Source of the DNA: Arthrobacter sp. Bi83
Lineage (GTDB): Bacteria > Actinomycetota > Actinomycetes > Actinomycetales > Micrococcaceae
DNA: 40,886 nt
NCBI RefSeq assembly: GCF_918698095.1
Contig: NZ_CAKKLY010000044.1
Span: forward strand, 1-40,886
Direction of reading: 5' to 3'
Below the pieces are notes generated by a model, which was not told the DNA's origin, did not search any database, and saw nothing but the letters and a program-made list of their open reading frames with translations. Each line of letters starts with the position of its first letter. Position 1 is the stretch's first letter. A program made the position numbers and the translations under genes. Below, piece after piece: positions 8,143 to 16,392 of the stretch.

Positions 8143-9329
8143 ACCACCCCCTCGTTCTCGGACGCCTTCTCGGCCTCGTCTTCCTGGCCGAGCGCCGCGA
8201 GTGCCTCTGCCGTCTGCGCATGCCGCACCACGCCGTCGTGCGTCAGGCAGGCACCGGCCACCACGTCGTCGTCGAAATCCGGGGCCACCGTGCCGTCGCA
8301 GGTCATCAGTGCCAGGAGGTTGGCCACGTTCTTCGCGTAGAGCCGCGAAGCGTCTGCGGGCATGGCGGACGGGGCGTCCTTCAGCCCTACGAGGGTGACG
8401 GCACCTCTTCCGTCGGCGGTCGGAATGTGCACGTCCCTGCCCGGCAGGGAGCCCTCCACGTTGCCGCCGGACTCCGCGGCGAGATCGACGACGACGGATC
8501 CCGCGCGCATGCCCTGCACCATCTCCCTGGTCACCAGGAGCGGTGCCCGCCTGCCGGGGATGGCCGCCGTCGTGATCAGCACGTCCGCTTCGGCGACATG
8601 CGGTGCCAGGAGCTGGCGCTGCAGCGCGCCGCGGTCCGCGCTGAGCTCCCGCGCGTAACCGCCGGACGCTTCGGCCGTTTCAAGGTCCAGTTTGATGAAG
8701 GTGCCGCCCATCGACGTCACCTCTTCCGCAGAGGAGGGTCTGATGTCGTTGGCCGAGACGCGCGCGCCGAGCCTCTTGGCCGTGCCGATGGCCTGCAGGC
8801 CGGCCACGCCGACGCCGAGGACCAGCACCCGCGCCGGCGGGACGGTTCCGGCCGCGGTCATGAAGAGGGGGAAGAACCGGGGCAACCGGATGGCCGCCTC
8901 GAGCACGCAGCGGTAGCCGGCCACGAGGGCCTGCGAGGACAGGGCGTCCATGGACTGGGCACGGGAGATCCGCGGCACGAGCTCCAGGGCGAACGAGGTG
9001 ATGCCACCTTCGGACAGCGCCCGGACGGTGGCCAGCTCGGACGATGGCGAGGCCAGGCCCACGGTGACGGCCCCCCGGCGCAAGGCCGCCGCCGTCGGAG
9101 GCTCCAGCGGGTGGACATGGGCGTACACGTCGAGGTCCCCGATGTCGAGGTCCTGCACAATCTGGGCGCCCGCCTGGCGGTAGTCGTCGTCACCGTGCCC
9201 GGCGAAGACCCCCGCCCGGGACTCAACCAGCACCTCGAGGCCCAGTCCCGCCAGCTGCTTCACGGTCTCCGGCGTGGCGGCAACCCGCCGCTCGCCCTCC
9301 CGGCGTTCCCGCGCTATGCCCAGCTTCAC
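8139..9329 (-). CDS. pntAA: NAD(P) transhydrogenase subunit alpha, NAD-binding part
   Basis: The soluble NAD(H)-binding domain I subunit, 396 residues from the GTG at 9329. That start gives VKLGIARERREGERRVAATP, which lines up with the usual N-terminus of this family. The frame runs further upstream, but the extra 34 residues are Arg/Pro-rich and unlike the family. The NAD fold is seen in VLVLGVGVAGLQAIGTAKRLGA. A GGGGAG stretch precedes the chosen GTG by about seven bases. First gene of pntAA-pntAB-pntB. Confidence 0.92.
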   Translation of the reverse strand: MKLGIARERREGERRVAATPETVKQLAGLGLEVLVESRAGVFAGHGDDDYRQAGAQIVQDLDIGDLDVYAHVHPLEPPTAAALRRGAVTVGLASPSSELATVRALSEGGITSFALELVPRISRAQSMDALSSQALVAGYRCVLEAAIRLPRFFPLFMTAAGTVPPARVLVLGVGVAGLQAIGTAKRLGARVSANDIRPSSAEEVTSMGGTFIKLDLETAEASGGYARELSADRGALQRQLLAPHVAEADVLITTAAIPGRRAPLLVTREMVQGMRAGSVVVDLAAESGGNVEGSLPGRDVHIPTADGRGAVTLVGLKDAPSAMPADASRLYAKNVANLLALMTCDGTVAPDFDDDVVAGACLTHDGVVRHAQTAEALAALGQEDEAEKASENEGVV

Positions 9330-9443
9330 CCGCCACTCCCCTTCCAACGGGTGCAGCGGCTCCCGCGTCGTGGGCTCTTCCCCTCGGGGCTCTTGCCTTG
9401 GGGCGGAACTCGCAAAGCGGCGCTGCTGCACGTAGTTGGCTAG

Positions 9444-9449
9444 AGTCTA
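9444..9449 (-). promoter_or_regulatory. Possible -10 box of the pnt operon
   Basis: TAGACT on the minus strand, 115-120 bases before the pntAA start, matches the actinobacterial -10 pattern. No convincing -35 hexamer is present at the right distance, so support is weak. Confidence 0.3.
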
Positions 9450-9524
9450 TGGCCCAGCGGCGCTGCGCGGCAGTAGCGGGGGCGTTACGGCTGGTGAACT
9501 CTTGGACCCGCCCGGGTCAGGCGT

Positions 9525-10364
9525 TCAGTGTCCGGTGGAGAAGTCCGAGGAAATCTTTTCCGCGGTGGCCACGATTTCCTTGCGCACGGAGTCCAGGAAC
9601 GCCTCAGGGTCGGGCTGGGCCGCGACGGACTGGGCTTGGAGCGACACGTTGACCGCGGCCACGGCTTTGCTGCCGTGGTAGACCGGTGCGGCCACCGACA
9701 TCAGGCCGAGTTCGAGCTCCTGGTCCAGCAGGCACCAGCCCTGGGCGCGCACGGTGTCCAGGACGGCCAGGAGGTCCTTCACGGTGCCGATGGCGCGGGG
9801 CGTGAGCGGCTTGATCTCGGCAGTCGACAGGTATTCCTTCAGCTGCTCGGGCGGGAGGGCGGCGAGGAGCACCCTGCCCATGGACGTGGCGTAGGCCGGG
9901 AAACGAGTGCCCACGGTGATGCCGATGTTCATGATCCGGCGCGTGGTGACGCGGGCGATGTACGCGATGTCCGTGCCGTCCAGCACCGCGGCCGAGGTGG
10001 ATTCCCCCAGCTTGAGGGACAGCTCTTCGAGGTGCGGCTGGGCAAGCTGCGGAAGGGAGAGCCCGGAGAGGTAGGCGTACCCGAGCTGCAGCACCTGGGC
10101 CGTGAGCGCGAAGGTCTTGCCGTCGGTGCGGACGTAGCCGAGCTCCACGAGCGTGTGCAGGAAACGGCGGGCGGTGGCGCGGGTCAGGTCGGTGCGGGCG
10201 GCCACCTCGGTGAGGGTCATGACGGCGTGGTCGGTGTCGAACGAGCGGATCACGGCCAGGCCGCGCGCCAGCGACTGCACGTACTGGTCGCTGGCCGTGG
10301 GCGCAGCATCAGCTTTCGGCGTGCGGCGTGCCTTCGGTGCGGTCCCTGCTGCTGCGTCGGTCAT
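9525..10364 (-). CDS. pcaR: IclR-family regulator, PcaR/PobR-like
   Basis: A 279-residue IclR regulator. A polar, Ala-rich tail (1-25) precedes the winged helix-turn-helix (about 30-90, MTLTEVAARTDLTRATARRFLHTL), followed by the IclR effector domain. The domain layout and the position directly behind pcaJ in the same direction match the protocatechuate-branch regulators of this family in actinobacteria, which usually respond to protocatechuate or beta-ketoadipate. The ATG at 10364 is only two or so bases from the start point expected from a TAGGAT box (10373-10378), so it may also have its own near-leaderless promoter. The symbol is given from context. Confidence 0.82.
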   Translation of the reverse strand: MTDAAAGTAPKARRTPKADAAPTASDQYVQSLARGLAVIRSFDTDHAVMTLTEVAARTDLTRATARRFLHTLVELGYVRTDGKTFALTAQVLQLGYAYLSGLSLPQLAQPHLEELSLKLGESTSAAVLDGTDIAYIARVTTRRIMNIGITVGTRFPAYATSMGRVLLAALPPEQLKEYLSTAEIKPLTPRAIGTVKDLLAVLDTVRAQGWCLLDQELELGLMSVAAPVYHGSKAVAAVNVSLQAQSVAAQPDPEAFLDSVRKEIVATAEKISSDFSTGH

Positions 10365-10379
10365 GGTTATCTATCCTAT

Positions 10380-10424
10380 TGGCGCGAACGAACACTTGCG
10401 GCCCCCTCCCCCTGGCGCGAACGG
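10380..10424. repeat. Direct repeat TGGCGCGAACG upstream of pcaR
   Basis: The same 11 bases occur at 10380-10390 and 10414-10424 in the 87-base gap between pcaJ and pcaR. The first copy lies next to the possible pcaR -10 box. Could be regulator sites; the alternative is chance duplication. Confidence 0.4.
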
Positions 10425-10451
10425 GGATGAGGGGGTCGGGTTTCGACCGGC

Positions 10452-11135
10452 TCAACCAGCGACGGCGGGGGCTGCTGTAAGGGGCACCGGCACCAGGGCC
10501 TGGAGTTCCTCGAGGGTGCAGCCGAAAGTTTCGCGGACGGTGACGCCGTCGGGTCCCGTGAGGAACACCGCCTTGTCGGTGTACACCCGGGTCACGCAGC
10601 CCACGCCGGTGAGCGGGTAGGTGCACGCCTCGACGATCTTGGATGCGCCGTCCCGGGTCAGGAGCGTCATCATCACGAACACGTCCTTGGCGCCGGTGGC
10701 CAGGTCCATCGCTCCGCCCACGGCAGGAATCGCGTCCGGGGCGCCGGTATGCCAGTTCGCGAGGTCACCGGTCGCCGAGACCTGGAACGCGCCCAGGACG
10801 CAGATGTCCAGGTGCCCGCCGCGCATGATCGCGAACGAGTCGGCGTGGTGGAAGTAGGACGCCCCGGGCTGTTCGGTGACGGGGATCTTGCCTGCATTGA
10901 TGAGGTCGCCGTCGATCTGGTCGCCCTCGGCGACCGGGCCCATGCCCAGCATGCCGTTCTCGGTGTGGAGCGTGATGTTCTGCTCCGGCTGAAGGTAGTT
11001 GGAGACCAGGGTGGGCTGGCCGATTCCGAGGTTCACGAAGGAGCCGGGCTTGATGTCCCGTGCCACGAGGCGGGCGAGGTCGTCGCGGCCCAGGGGCGTC
11101 TCGCTGGTCTGAAGGGATGCTGTCTGGATGCTCAT
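10452..11135 (-). CDS. pcaJ: 3-oxoadipate CoA-transferase subunit B
   Basis: A 227-residue beta subunit of the class I CoA-transferase that moves CoA from succinyl-CoA to beta-ketoadipate. It has VNLGIGQPTLV at 34-44 and the catalytic glutamate Glu59 in HTENGMLGMGP. It follows pcaI after one base, and the two subunits form the enzyme together. Last enzyme gene of the pca run before pcaR. Confidence 0.93.
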   Translation of the reverse strand: MSIQTASLQTSETPLGRDDLARLVARDIKPGSFVNLGIGQPTLVSNYLQPEQNITLHTENGMLGMGPVAEGDQIDGDLINAGKIPVTEQPGASYFHHADSFAIMRGGHLDICVLGAFQVSATGDLANWHTGAPDAIPAVGGAMDLATGAKDVFVMMTLLTRDGASKIVEACTYPLTGVGCVTRVYTDKAVFLTGPDGVTVRETFGCTLEELQALVPVPLTAAPAVAG

Positions 11136-11136
11136 C

Positions 11137-11826
11137 TCAGGCCACCTGTTCTGTCTTGCCGGCGGCGGTGTTCACGCGGACAATGCTGTTGACGTAAATG
11201 CCGGGGGTCACGACGTTCTCCGGGTCCAGGCCGCCCGTGGGGACGATCTCGGAGACCTGGACGATCGTGTGCTTGGCCGCTGCGGCCATGATCGGGCCGA
11301 AGTTCCGTGCGGTCTTGCGGTACACCAGGTTTCCGACGCCGTCGGCCTTGAGTGCCTTGATGAGGGCGACGTCGGCGTGGATGGGGGTCTCGAAGACCTG
11401 GCCGCGGCCGTCGATGATCCGGGTTTCCTTGCCCTCGGCCAGCATGGTGCCGTAGCCGGTGGGCGTAAAGAAACCGCCGATGCCCGCGCCGGCGGCCCGG
11501 ATGCGCTCGGCCAGGTTGCCCTGCGGCACCAGCTCCAGCTCAATCTCGCCAGCCTTGTACTTGGCGTCGAAGTGCCAGGAGTCGGACTGCCGCGGGAACG
11601 AGCAGATCATCTTGCGCACCCGCCCTTCCTTGATCAGCAGGGCCAGGCCCTGGTCGCCCTGGCCGGCGTTGTTGTTCACCACGGTCAGGTCAGTCGCGCC
11701 GCCCTCCAGCAGCGCGTCGATCAGTTCAAACGGCTGGCCGGCGTTGCCGAACCCGCCGATCATCACCGTGGAGCCGTCCTTGATGCCGGCAACGGCCTCG
11801 CCGACGGTGTCAATGAAATGCAGCAT
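11137..11826 (-). CDS. pcaI: 3-oxoadipate CoA-transferase subunit A
   Basis: A 229-residue alpha subunit of the beta-ketoadipate:succinyl-CoA transferase. The glycine-rich CoA-binding block VMIGGFGNAGQP lies near residues 20-32, and GIGGFFTPTGYGT follows at about 115. It is separated from pcaF by two bases and from pcaJ by one. In the pathway it works just before the thiolase PcaF. Confidence 0.93.
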   Translation of the reverse strand: MLHFIDTVGEAVAGIKDGSTVMIGGFGNAGQPFELIDALLEGGATDLTVVNNNAGQGDQGLALLIKEGRVRKMICSFPRQSDSWHFDAKYKAGEIELELVPQGNLAERIRAAGAGIGGFFTPTGYGTMLAEGKETRIIDGRGQVFETPIHADVALIKALKADGVGNLVYRKTARNFGPIMAAAAKHTIVQVSEIVPTGGLDPENVVTPGIYVNSIVRVNTAAGKTEQVA

Positions 11827-11828
11827 GG

Positions 11829-13028
11829 TCAGCCCTTAACTCCCGAAGTAACGTTCTCAAGCACCACGGCGAGGCCCTGCCCGACGCCGATGCAGATCGC
11901 AGCGACGCCCCAGCGCTCACCGGACGCTTGCAGGCTGCGGGCGAGCGTGCCGAGGATCCGGGCGCCGGAGGCGCCCAGCGGGTGGCCCATCGCAATGGCG
12001 CCGCCGTGCCGGTTCACCATCGAATGGTCGATGCCCCAGGCGTTGATGCACGCCAGGGACTGCGCGGCGAACGCTTCGTTAAGTTCGACGGCGCCCACCT
12101 GGCCCCAGCCGATGCCCGCCTTCTCGAGGGCCTTATTCGCCGCCTCCACCGGGGCGTAGCCGAAGTACTGCGGATCGTTGGCATGCGCGCCGCGGCCCGC
12201 GATCCGGGCCAAAGGCTCCATGTTCAGCAGCCCGGCGGCGTTCTCGGATCCGATCCAGGCCGCAGACGCGCCGTCGGACAGCGGGGACGCGTTCCCGGCG
12301 GTGACGGTGCCGTTCTCGGCGCGGAACACGGTCTTGAGCCCGGCGAGCTTCTCCACCGAGGACCCGGCACGGATGCCTTCGTCCCGGACCAGGTCCGTGC
12401 CCGGCACCGGCGCCACGAGGTTGTCATAGAACCCCTCGTCCCAGGCCGCAGCCGACAGGTTGTGGGAGTTCGCGGCGAACTCGTCCTGCTGCTCGCGGGT
12501 CACGCCGTACTTCTCGGCCAGCCGCTCGGTGGCCTCGCCCAGGGAAATGGTCCACTCCTTCGGCATCGCCTTGTTCACCAGGCGCCAGCCCAGCGTGGTG
12601 GACGCCAGGGTCATGTCGCCGGCCGGGTATGGTTTTTCGGTCTTGGGCAGCACCCAGGGTGCCCGGGACATGGATTCGGCGCCGCCGATGAGCATCAGCT
12701 CGGCGTCCCCTGCGTTGATCTGGCGGGAGGCGATGATCGCCGCATCCAGGGATGAGCCGCAGAGCCGGTTGACCGTGGTGCCCGGAATCGAGACCGGTAA
12801 ACCGGCCAGCAGCGTGCCCATCCTGGCGATGTTGCGGTTCTCCTCACCGGCGCCGTTGGCGTTGCCGAAGACGACCTCGTCGATCCGCTCCACGTCGAGT
12901 TGCGGCGCGCGCTTTACGGACTCGCTGATCACATGCGCGGCAAGGTCATCCGGACGGACCCCGGCAAGGCCGGAGCCGAACTTACCGAAAGGGGTGCGTA
13001 CGGCGTCGTACACAAAAGCCTGATTCAT
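11829..13028 (-). CDS. pcaF: 3-oxoadipyl-CoA thiolase
   Basis: A 399-residue thiolase that cleaves beta-ketoadipyl-CoA to succinyl-CoA and acetyl-CoA, the last step of the branch. The catalytic set is complete: Cys90 (NRLCGSS), His349 (GHPLGASG) and Cys379 (CIGVGQG). The ATG at 13028 overlaps the pcaC stop (ATGA). The open frame extends 229 residues upstream, but that part is an out-of-frame read of pcaC and its repeats. The start has little ribosome site of its own because the tandem repeat of pcaC runs right up to it, so coupling to pcaC translation is likely. Confidence 0.93.
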   Translation of the reverse strand: MNQAFVYDAVRTPFGKFGSGLAGVRPDDLAAHVISESVKRAPQLDVERIDEVVFGNANGAGEENRNIARMGTLLAGLPVSIPGTTVNRLCGSSLDAAIIASRQINAGDAELMLIGGAESMSRAPWVLPKTEKPYPAGDMTLASTTLGWRLVNKAMPKEWTISLGEATERLAEKYGVTREQQDEFAANSHNLSAAAWDEGFYDNLVAPVPGTDLVRDEGIRAGSSVEKLAGLKTVFRAENGTVTAGNASPLSDGASAAWIGSENAAGLLNMEPLARIAGRGAHANDPQYFGYAPVEAANKALEKAGIGWGQVGAVELNEAFAAQSLACINAWGIDHSMVNRHGGAIAMGHPLGASGARILGTLARSLQASGERWGVAAICIGVGQGLAVVLENVTSGVKG

Positions 13029-13537
13029 GCGTTGTCCATTTCTGTGTTGTCCATTGCTGCGTTGTCCATTGCTGCGTTGTCCATTGCTGCGTTGTCCATT
13101 GCATGGAAGACCTGCTGGGCGGTCTTGAAGGCGGTGTTGGCGGAGGGGACTCCGCAGTAGATGGCGGTCTGAAGCAGGATTTCCTTGATTTCGTCCCTGC
13201 TCAGGCCGTTGGTGATGGCGGCGCGGATGTGCATGGCCAGTTCTTCCCAGTGCCCGTGCGCCACCATGGCGGTGATGGTGACGGCGGAGCGCATCTGGCG
13301 CGGGAGGCCGGGACGGGTCCAGATCCCGCCCCACGCGATGCGGGTGATCATGTCCTGGAAGTCCTCGGTGAAGGAGTCCTTGTTGGCGTTGGCGCGGTCC
13401 ACGTGCGCGGCGCCGAGCACCTCGCGCCGGACCACCATGCCGCCGTCGTAAATTTCCTGGCTGGTGGCGTCCGGCTGGACTACACCGTTGCGTTCTGGCC
13501 CGTTGCGTTCGGGGGCGTTGCGTTCGGGGGCGGTCAC
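13025..13537 (-). CDS. pcaC: 4-carboxymuconolactone decarboxylase with repeat-bearing ends
   Basis: A 170-residue AhpD-fold enzyme that decarboxylates gamma-carboxymuconolactone to beta-ketoadipate enol-lactone. The core (about 24-150: GGMVVRREVLGAAHVDRA, HIRAAITNGLSRDEIKE, GVPSANTAFK) is normal. Both ends are unusual. The first 18 residues hold three copies of a PERN-type pentapeptide, and the last 24 or so hold five copies of an AAMDN-type pentapeptide, each coded by a 15-bp tandem repeat. The usual family length is about 125-135 residues, so the repeats are additions. GTG start at 13537 overlaps the pcaD stop. Not fused to pcaD here, unlike the PcaL fusion of some actinobacteria. Confidence 0.92.
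   Translation of the reverse strand: MTAPERNAPERNGPERNGVVQPDATSQEIYDGGMVVRREVLGAAHVDRANANKDSFTEDFQDMITRIAWGGIWTRPGLPRQMRSAVTITAMVAHGHWEELAMHIRAAITNGLSRDEIKEILLQTAIYCGVPSANTAFKTAQQVFHAMDNAAMDNAAMDNAAMDNTEMDNA
13031..13102. repeat. 15-bp tandem repeat, five copies, in the 3' end of pcaC
   Basis: Units of GTTGTCCATTGCTGC start at 13031 (two changes at its end), 13046, 13061, 13076 and 13091 (12 bases of the unit). On the minus strand each codes Ala-Ala-Met-Asp-Asn or a variant. The unit is a multiple of three, so copy number can change without shifting pcaC, but it would change the distance to the pcaF start. Confidence 0.95.
13486..13530. repeat. 15-bp tandem repeat, three copies, in the 5' end of pcaC
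   Basis: CGTTGCGTTCGGGGG at 13501-13515 and 13516-13530, with a diverged copy at 13486-13500. On the minus strand it codes Pro-Glu-Arg-Asn-Ala/Gly three times, directly after the GTG start. Confidence 0.95.
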
Positions 13538-14352
13538 TTGGCTTCCCCCCGTGATTCGCTCCAGGTGATGAGGCTCCGGAGCAGCTCGGCAACGTGGGCG
13601 GGCGCCTCGGCCGGAGCCAGGTGCGCCACGCCTTCAAGGGTGACGGCCGAGGCCGTGCCGCCCCCTGCCGTAATTCCTGCCGCCACTTCTTCGGCCAACG
13701 CCGGCGTCGCCACACCGTCCTCGGCGCCCGCGACGGCCTGGGTGGGGACGGTGATGCTGCCGAGCTGGTCCCGGACGTCGAAGCGGGCCAGGGCCTCGCA
13801 GCAGAAAGCGTAGCTGAACCGGTCGGCGTCGCGGAGGGCGTGCAGGAGGCGGCTGCTGAGCTCCGGTTCGCGGTCCATGAACCCCGGGCCGAACCAGCGC
13901 TCGGCCGAACCCTGGATCATCACGGGAGTTCCCTGCGTCCTGACTGTTTCAGCACGTTCCAGCCAGCCCTCCGGTGTGCCGAGCTTGGCGCCCGAGCACT
14001 GCACGGACAGACTCTTGAGGCGGTCGCCGTGCTTGATGCCGAGCTGCAGGCCGGTGGCTCCGCCGAGGGAGACGCCTGCGTAGTGGAATCTCTCGCCGGG
14101 GGCGAGCCAGTCGACAAGCCCGACGACGGCGTCGGCGAGGTCCGCGACGCTGAACGTTTCCGACGCGGCAGGCGACACACCATGCCCGGGCAGATCCCAG
14201 GCCACGATGTCAAAGTCGCCGCCCAGCAGGGAGCCGGCCTGGGTCCAGAGCACCGAGGAGGTGCCGAGCGACGGCCCCACCACCAGGAGCGGTTTCCCGC
14301 CCAGAGCGCGCTGGGGCGAAAGCAGCACTGCCTTCACTGTTGGTCTAGCCAC
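13534..14352 (-). CDS. pcaD: 3-oxoadipate enol-lactonase
   Basis: A 272-residue alpha/beta hydrolase that opens beta-ketoadipate enol-lactone. Catalytic residues are Ser95 (GVSLGG), Asp212 (GAEDG) and His244 (VAHLAP), with the oxyanion region GPSLGTS near 26-32. The GTG at 14352 is chosen because it has GGAG six bases upstream and gives an N-terminus of normal length. It overlaps the end of pcaB by eight bases. Residues upstream in the open frame are an out-of-frame read of pcaB. Confidence 0.92.
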   Translation of the reverse strand: MARPTVKAVLLSPQRALGGKPLLVVGPSLGTSSVLWTQAGSLLGGDFDIVAWDLPGHGVSPAASETFSVADLADAVVGLVDWLAPGERFHYAGVSLGGATGLQLGIKHGDRLKSLSVQCSGAKLGTPEGWLERAETVRTQGTPVMIQGSAERWFGPGFMDREPELSSRLLHALRDADRFSYAFCCEALARFDVRDQLGSITVPTQAVAGAEDGVATPALAEEVAAGITAGGGTASAVTLEGVAHLAPAEAPAHVAELLRSLITWSESRGEAK

Positions 14353-15814
14353 GGGAGTCTCCGTTTCGGTCTGTTTCGGTTGGGGTTGGCGCATAGTCGG
14401 GGAAGGCGGCCAGGATCCGGCGGGAAATTTCGGCGGCCTGGCCGAGGTAGCTCGCGGGGTCCAGCAGTTCGTCCAGCCTTGCGTCGGAGAGCCGGTCAGC
14501 CGGAACCGCTTCCCGAAGGAGCCGGCGGTACGTGGCGCCCTGTTCGGCGGCCGGCACCTCCAGGGTTCTGTCCACCACCGACTGAAGCTGCTGCTTTCCG
14601 TCACCACCGGCCCCGCCCTCACCCAGCAGGGGCGCCACTGCTGCGGACACGCCCTCGCTCAGGAGCAACGGCCCGGACAGGTCCAGGTTGCGGCGCATGC
14701 CCTCCGGGAAGACCTGCAGCCCTTCGGCCAGTTCGCGGACGTGACCGGCGGCCCCCAAGGCCAGGGCGAGCAGCCGGCGCAGGGCCGGCCATTCGGTGTG
14801 CCAGGCGCCGTCGGGGCGTTCGTCGTTGAAGGTGGCGGCGGCCAGGTGCAGCTGGGCGGCCAGGCCGGGAGCCTGGAGCGCTGCGCTGCGGACCAACACG
14901 GAGAGCACCGGGTTCTGCTTCTGAGGCATGGCCGAGGAGACGCCACGGCCGGGTGCCCGGGGTTCAGCCAGTTCAGCCACCTCGGGCCTGCTCAGGAACA
15001 GGACGTCCGCGGCGATCTTGCCCAGCGCGTCCACCACCGCGGCCAGGGAATCCCCCAGCGCGGTGACGGTGAACCGGTTGGTGTGCCACGGTGCCGGTGT
15101 TCGGGCGAGACCCAGCTGCGCGGCCAGGTCGTCCGCGAGGCCAAAGGGGTCCGTGGCCGAGCCCACGGTCAGCACGGTGCCGGCGGCCAGCGTTCCCGCA
15201 GCGCCGCCGGTCTGCACCGGCAGCTCGAGTGCCTCGAGCCGGCGTGCGGCGGCGGCCAGCCCGTGGAACCACTGCGCAGCCTTCAGCCCGAACGTGAACG
15301 GCAGTGAATGCTGCGTCAGGCTCCTGCCGACGCACAGCGTGTCCGTGTGCTGTCGGGCCAGGCGGGCGAGCGCCGTCGTCGTGCCCTTCACGTCTGCGAG
15401 CAGGGCCGAAACGGTGTTCCGGGCCAGCAACATGAGGGCGGTGTCCAGCACGTCCTGGCTGGTCAGTGACGTGTGCACGGCGCGGGCAGCACCCACGTTG
15501 CTCGTATCCAGGGCTATGACCTGCGCGCGGAAATCCGCCAGCAGCGGGATCACCGGGTTGCCGCCGCCCTGCGCCCGGCGGGAAATATCGGCAAGATCGT
15601 AGCGGGACGCGTCGGCCGCATGGGCTACTACGGCCGCTGAGCCGGCCGGAACGAGATCGGCCTTCTCCAGCACGGCGGCCCAGCCGGCCTCGACGGCGAG
15701 GATCGCCGCCAAGAACGCACGGTCACCGGTCAGTGCCGCCACCAGGGGCGACGCCGACACGGGACTGAGCAGCCCGACGTCACCGTCGGTGCCGGCTGGC
15801 TGGGGAGTGGTCAC
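14345..15814 (-). CDS. pcaB: 3-carboxy-cis,cis-muconate cycloisomerase
   Basis: A 489-residue fumarase/aspartase-superfamily enzyme that converts beta-carboxymuconate to gamma-carboxymuconolactone. The superfamily signature SSAMPQKQNP is at 293-302, with TSLTSQDVLDTA at 115-126. A GTG start at 15814 overlaps the pcaG stop by four bases. Somewhat longer than many bacterial PcaB proteins (about 450), with no extra domain visible. Confidence 0.92.
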   Translation of the reverse strand: MTTPQPAGTDGDVGLLSPVSASPLVAALTGDRAFLAAILAVEAGWAAVLEKADLVPAGSAAVVAHAADASRYDLADISRRAQGGGNPVIPLLADFRAQVIALDTSNVGAARAVHTSLTSQDVLDTALMLLARNTVSALLADVKGTTTALARLARQHTDTLCVGRSLTQHSLPFTFGLKAAQWFHGLAAAARRLEALELPVQTGGAAGTLAAGTVLTVGSATDPFGLADDLAAQLGLARTPAPWHTNRFTVTALGDSLAAVVDALGKIAADVLFLSRPEVAELAEPRAPGRGVSSAMPQKQNPVLSVLVRSAALQAPGLAAQLHLAAATFNDERPDGAWHTEWPALRRLLALALGAAGHVRELAEGLQVFPEGMRRNLDLSGPLLLSEGVSAAVAPLLGEGGAGGDGKQQLQSVVDRTLEVPAAEQGATYRRLLREAVPADRLSDARLDELLDPASYLGQAAEISRRILAAFPDYAPTPTETDRNGDSRG

Positions 15815-16392
15815 TGGGCGGCACCCTCGGTTCCGGTTCCCTCGAAGTCGAGGAAGACGGTTTCGCCCTCGCCCTGGAGACGGATGTCCCAGGTGAGTCC
15901 GCCGTCGGCGTCGCGGCGGGCAATCAGCGTCTTGCGGCGCTCGGGGTCCAGTGAGGACAGCAGCGGGTCCTTCGCCAGTGCTTCCTCGTTCTCCGGCAGG
16001 TAAACGCGCGTGAAGAGGCGGTTCATCAGGCCGCGGGCAAAGATGGCGACCGAGATGAAGGCGGCTGCGCCGGGCTCCGTAGGGCCGGGGTTGACCGTGG
16101 TGAAGGTGTACACGCCGGAGTTGCCCACGGCGCTGCGGCCGAAGCCGGTGAAGGTGTAGCCGTCGCGGACCAGCGACCCGGTGCGGCGGACAATGTTGCC
16201 GTCGGAATCCGGCTGCCAGATCTCGAGGATGGCGTCGGGAATGGCGTGCCCGGCGCCGTCGTACACGGTGCCCTGGAGGCGGACGGACCCCGGCGAGCCG
16301 GGAGCCAGCAGCTCGCGGTCCTTGTCGTAGGGCAGCGCGTAGCCGTAGAAGGGGCCCACGGTCTGGCCGGGTGTTGCGGTGAGTTTACTCAT
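15811..16392 (-). CDS. pcaG: Protocatechuate 3,4-dioxygenase, alpha subunit
   Basis: A 193-residue alpha subunit of the intradiol dioxygenase. It has the family beta-sandwich (TPGQTVGPFYGYALPYD near the N-terminus, AILEIWQPDSDGNI in the middle) but lacks the HIH iron motif, as expected for the non-catalytic partner. ATG at 16392 overlaps the pcaH stop by eight bases (ATGAGTAA), which favours coupled synthesis of equal amounts of the two subunits. Confidence 0.94.
   Translation of the reverse strand: MSKLTATPGQTVGPFYGYALPYDKDRELLAPGSPGSVRLQGTVYDGAGHAIPDAILEIWQPDSDGNIVRRTGSLVRDGYTFTGFGRSAVGNSGVYTFTTVNPGPTEPGAAAFISVAIFARGLMNRLFTRVYLPENEEALAKDPLLSSLDPERRKTLIARRDADGGLTWDIRLQGEGETVFLDFEGTGTEGAAQ

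Noticed and set aside
6749..8398. A 549-residue plus-strand frame across the pnt genes
   Set aside because: Gln/His/Arg-rich shadow of pntB and pntAB; no ribosome site or domain.
9505..9518. GACCCG/CGGGTC as a terminator of pcaR
   Set aside because: The stem is only five pairs with a minimal loop and no T-run, so it is too weak to call.
13031..13105. Regular short repeats considered as a CRISPR or intergenic array
   Set aside because: Units are contiguous without spacers and lie in frame inside pcaC.
11829..13715. A long pcaF protein with 229 extra N-terminal residues
   Set aside because: The extra part is pcaC read in another frame, including its 15-bp repeats. The thiolase N-terminus begins at 13028.
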